The notes beneath the pieces were generated by a model, which worked only from the letters and a program-made list of their open reading frames with translations, searched no databases and had not been told where the DNA came from. The translations under genes and the position numbers were made by a program. 64,000 nucleotides of DNA from Paenibacillus alvei DSM 29 (GTDB taxonomy: Bacteria > Bacillota > Bacilli > Paenibacillales > Paenibacillaceae), in NCBI RefSeq assembly GCF_000293805.1, contig NZ_AMBZ01000007.1:124001-188000 (forward strand), read 5' to 3'. Below, piece after piece: positions 62,511-64,000 of the stretch; within the stretch, counting starts at the first letter, position 1, and the number at the start of each line of letters is the position of its first letter.

Positions 62511-63656
62511 CTCCTTCTTCTCCTTCTGATCCTGAAGTAAATCCGGTAAGGTAACGAATTCATATTGCCGCTCTCTTAACTGCTTAATTATAGAAGGGAG
62601 TGCCTTTACGGTTCCATGCAAATACCCATTCTGTGTGCTACCGCTTGCATGCTGCAAAATAATGGAGCCTGGACGAACTTCACGCATGACATTCTGCAAT
62701 ATGTGTGATGCGCTCAAACCTCTCCAGTCATTTGAATCTACGTCCCAATTGACGACCAAGTACCCGTTATCTCCTGCCCATCGCAGTTGCTCCTCATTTA
62801 TCTCGCCATATGGCGGACGGAAATAACGCGGTTTATATCCGATAGACTGCTCAATAATCCGTTCCGTATCCTTTAACTGATGCTCAAAGGCAGGAAGCGT
62901 GAGCCTCGTCAACAACGGATGGTTGTACGAATGATTGCCGATGATATGGCCTTCGCGAACCATACGCTCGACCAACTTCGGATATGCCTTGGCACGAGTG
63001 CCTACAAGGAAGAAGGTGGCTTGTATATTGTGCTCCTTCAATATATCCAAGACAAGCGGTGTAATTCGATTATCTGGTGCGTCATCGAAGGTAAGGGCAA
63101 CTTGTCGTTCGCCTCGACGTTGCTTTGCATTTAATTTGAAGATATGCGGATACTTCACCCTAAGCTCTGCAATTGTGAGCTGTCGTTTCTTCATTTTATG
63201 CATGCTAGAACGTGAAGACTGCGAAGTTTGTGCTACAGATTGAGATGTGCTCGATTTTTGCCAAGTTTGCTTGCGAGCATTCGAATCATTTTCTATTTGT
63301 TGTCTAGAATGAGATTGCGCCTGCTTCTTTTTCAGTTCTTTGCGTTCTGTCTTCTCCGTCGTAACGGTGAACTTTGGCAAATGAATCGTTTCTAATCCAG
63401 TTGTCCCATGTAAGCTATTGTAGCTTTGAGAATGGGTGGTCTCTGATCCAGCCTTGAAAATGCGGGGGACAGAATGAGTGCGATCTTTCGTCCACAGGCT
63501 TTCAGTTGATGAATGGATTGATTCTGATTGCGTTTGATTGGGCTTGATCGGAGGAAGATTGGGTATGGATGGCGCTTCCTGTTGGCGAGCGAAGCAGCCA
63601 GCTACTGCGAGCAAGCACAAAGATAATACAGATAAACAAATTTGTTTATTTCGCAT
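62508..63656 (-). CDS. Polysaccharide deacetylase lipoprotein (NodB domain)
   Basis: 382 residues from the ATG at 63656 (a G-rich SD-like run lies upstream; the frame extends to 63734 without a better site). Lipobox LLAVAGC near residue 17, a long Ser/Gln-rich spacer to about 180, then a NodB deacetylase: motif 1 ALTFDDAPD (Gly of TFDDGP is Ala), motif 2 HSYNHP, motif 3 RPPYGE, motif 4 WDVDSNDW, motif 5 LQHASG. It should remove N-acetyl groups from peptidoglycan or another surface sugar using a metal-bound Asp-His-His site. Anchored at the outer face of the membrane. Confidence 0.93.
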   Translation of the reverse strand: MRNKQICLSVLSLCLLAVAGCFARQQEAPSIPNLPPIKPNQTQSESIHSSTESLWTKDRTHSVPRIFKAGSETTHSQSYNSLHGTTGLETIHLPKFTVTTEKTERKELKKKQAQSHSRQQIENDSNARKQTWQKSSTSQSVAQTSQSSRSSMHKMKKRQLTIAELRVKYPHIFKLNAKQRRGERQVALTFDDAPDNRITPLVLDILKEHNIQATFFLVGTRAKAYPKLVERMVREGHIIGNHSYNHPLLTRLTLPAFEHQLKDTERIIEQSIGYKPRYFRPPYGEINEEQLRWAGDNGYLVVNWDVDSNDWRGLSASHILQNVMREVRPGSIILQHASGSTQNGYLHGTVKALPSIIKQLRERQYEFVTLPDLLQDQKEKKE

Positions 63657-63900
63657 AGTGCCATTCCCCCATTCCGTAGACATCAATGTTCTTGTTATGT
63701 CCTTGGGGGTAAAGAAATATGCCCCAATCATCATTCAACAGTGACAGGGAATTAATCTCATTGTACAGGCAGCTGTTTCAAGCACGACTTGTAACTTCTT
63801 GCTAATATTCTGAAAATTTGCGAAACCATTGTCATAATGATGACTGATTTGTGATATGTGTCACAGTAGGGGGAGGTTTAGAACAGGCATAGTAGAGTTG
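63657..63900. other. Upstream region of the deacetylase gene, no gene seen
   Basis: AT-rich region with no supported gene. It should hold the leftward deacetylase promoter, but I see no convincing -35/-10 pair. The first copy of the 10-bp repeat CACAGTAGGG lies at 63862-63871. Confidence 0.4.
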
Positions 63901-63905
63901 TAAAG

Positions 63906-63965
63906 GTGAGAAAAGCTTTAAATAGGCCATATCGGGCCGCCACAGTAGGGTGGGGCTTTTCTTAC
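63906..63965 (+). terminator. Long hairpin at the right edge
   Basis: GTGAGAAAAGC (63906-63916) pairs with GCTTTTCTTAC (63955-63965) with one G-T pair. Inside, GCC.CCAC pairs with GTGG.GGC around AGTAGG, and T4 lies in the right arm. It could be a terminator or a small structured leader for a gene outside the window. CACAGTAGGG recurs at 63941-63950. Confidence 0.4.
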
Positions 63966-64000
63966 GAGCAGGAATCTGCACGTCTCAATAATAACGTGAG

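Noticed and set aside
1-64000. CRISPR arrays, tRNA, rRNA, prophage or insertion sequences
   Set aside because: No regularly spaced repeats, no RNA gene motifs and no transposase or integrase motifs were seen; the only long repeats are NRPS domain paralogues.

Overview
The window looks like a chromosomal segment from a Paenibacillus-like, low-to-mid GC Gram-positive endospore former. The grounds are strong Shine-Dalgarno sequences, lipoprotein signals, a c-di-AMP riboswitch ahead of a LysM/3D wall protein, a Spo0F-like receiver beside a Cache-type histidine kinase, and multimodular NRPS genes whose tandem C-A-T-E modules resemble tyrocidine/gramicidin-type enzymes. The genus is inferred and not proven.

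Region 1 (1-42186) is the 3' two-thirds or so of a large nonribosomal peptide synthetase operon. It holds the end of one NRPS gene (the gene starts outside the window), then three complete NRPS genes of 3060, 4180 and 6018 residues with nine modules, then a stand-alone type II thioesterase. Domain order is (..T-E) / C-A-T-E-C-A-T-E / C-A-T-E-C-A-T-E-C-A-T / C-A-T-E-C-A-T-E-C-A-T-E-C-A-T-TE. Adenylation pocket codes read by eye give Leu, Val, a probably basic residue, Leu, Thr, Leu, Ser, and twice the same probably basic residue. Seven of the nine modules carry an epimerization domain. The predicted C-terminal part is therefore ...-D-Leu-D-Val-X-D-Leu-L-Thr-D-Leu-D-Ser-D-X'-X', released by a terminal thioesterase. 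I could not match it to a named peptide. Two of the eight E domains lack the usual glutamate of the EGHGRE motif, and the A domains of modules 8 and 9 are near-identical DNA copies.

Region 2 (42187-51800) holds an ABC exporter pair whose ATPase carries an N-terminal membrane/PH-like extension, then topoisomerase III, a HAD phosphatase, an ArsR-type regulator divergent from a frameshifted MFS transporter, and a lone PhnC-like ABC ATPase.

Region 3 (51800-64000) holds a DUF3298-like protein, a lipoprotein/response regulator/histidine kinase operon (lipoprotein gene broken), a membrane-anchored receiver protein and a second histidine kinase (both with frame problems at homopolymers), a polar amino acid ABC importer with an internal attenuator, the c-di-AMP riboswitch with its LysM/3D-domain gene, and a convergent polysaccharide deacetylase lipoprotein.

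No tRNA, rRNA, CRISPR array or insertion sequence was seen. No MbtH-like gene, phosphopantetheinyl transferase or acyl starter gene lies in the window. Starter and early modules must lie to the left.
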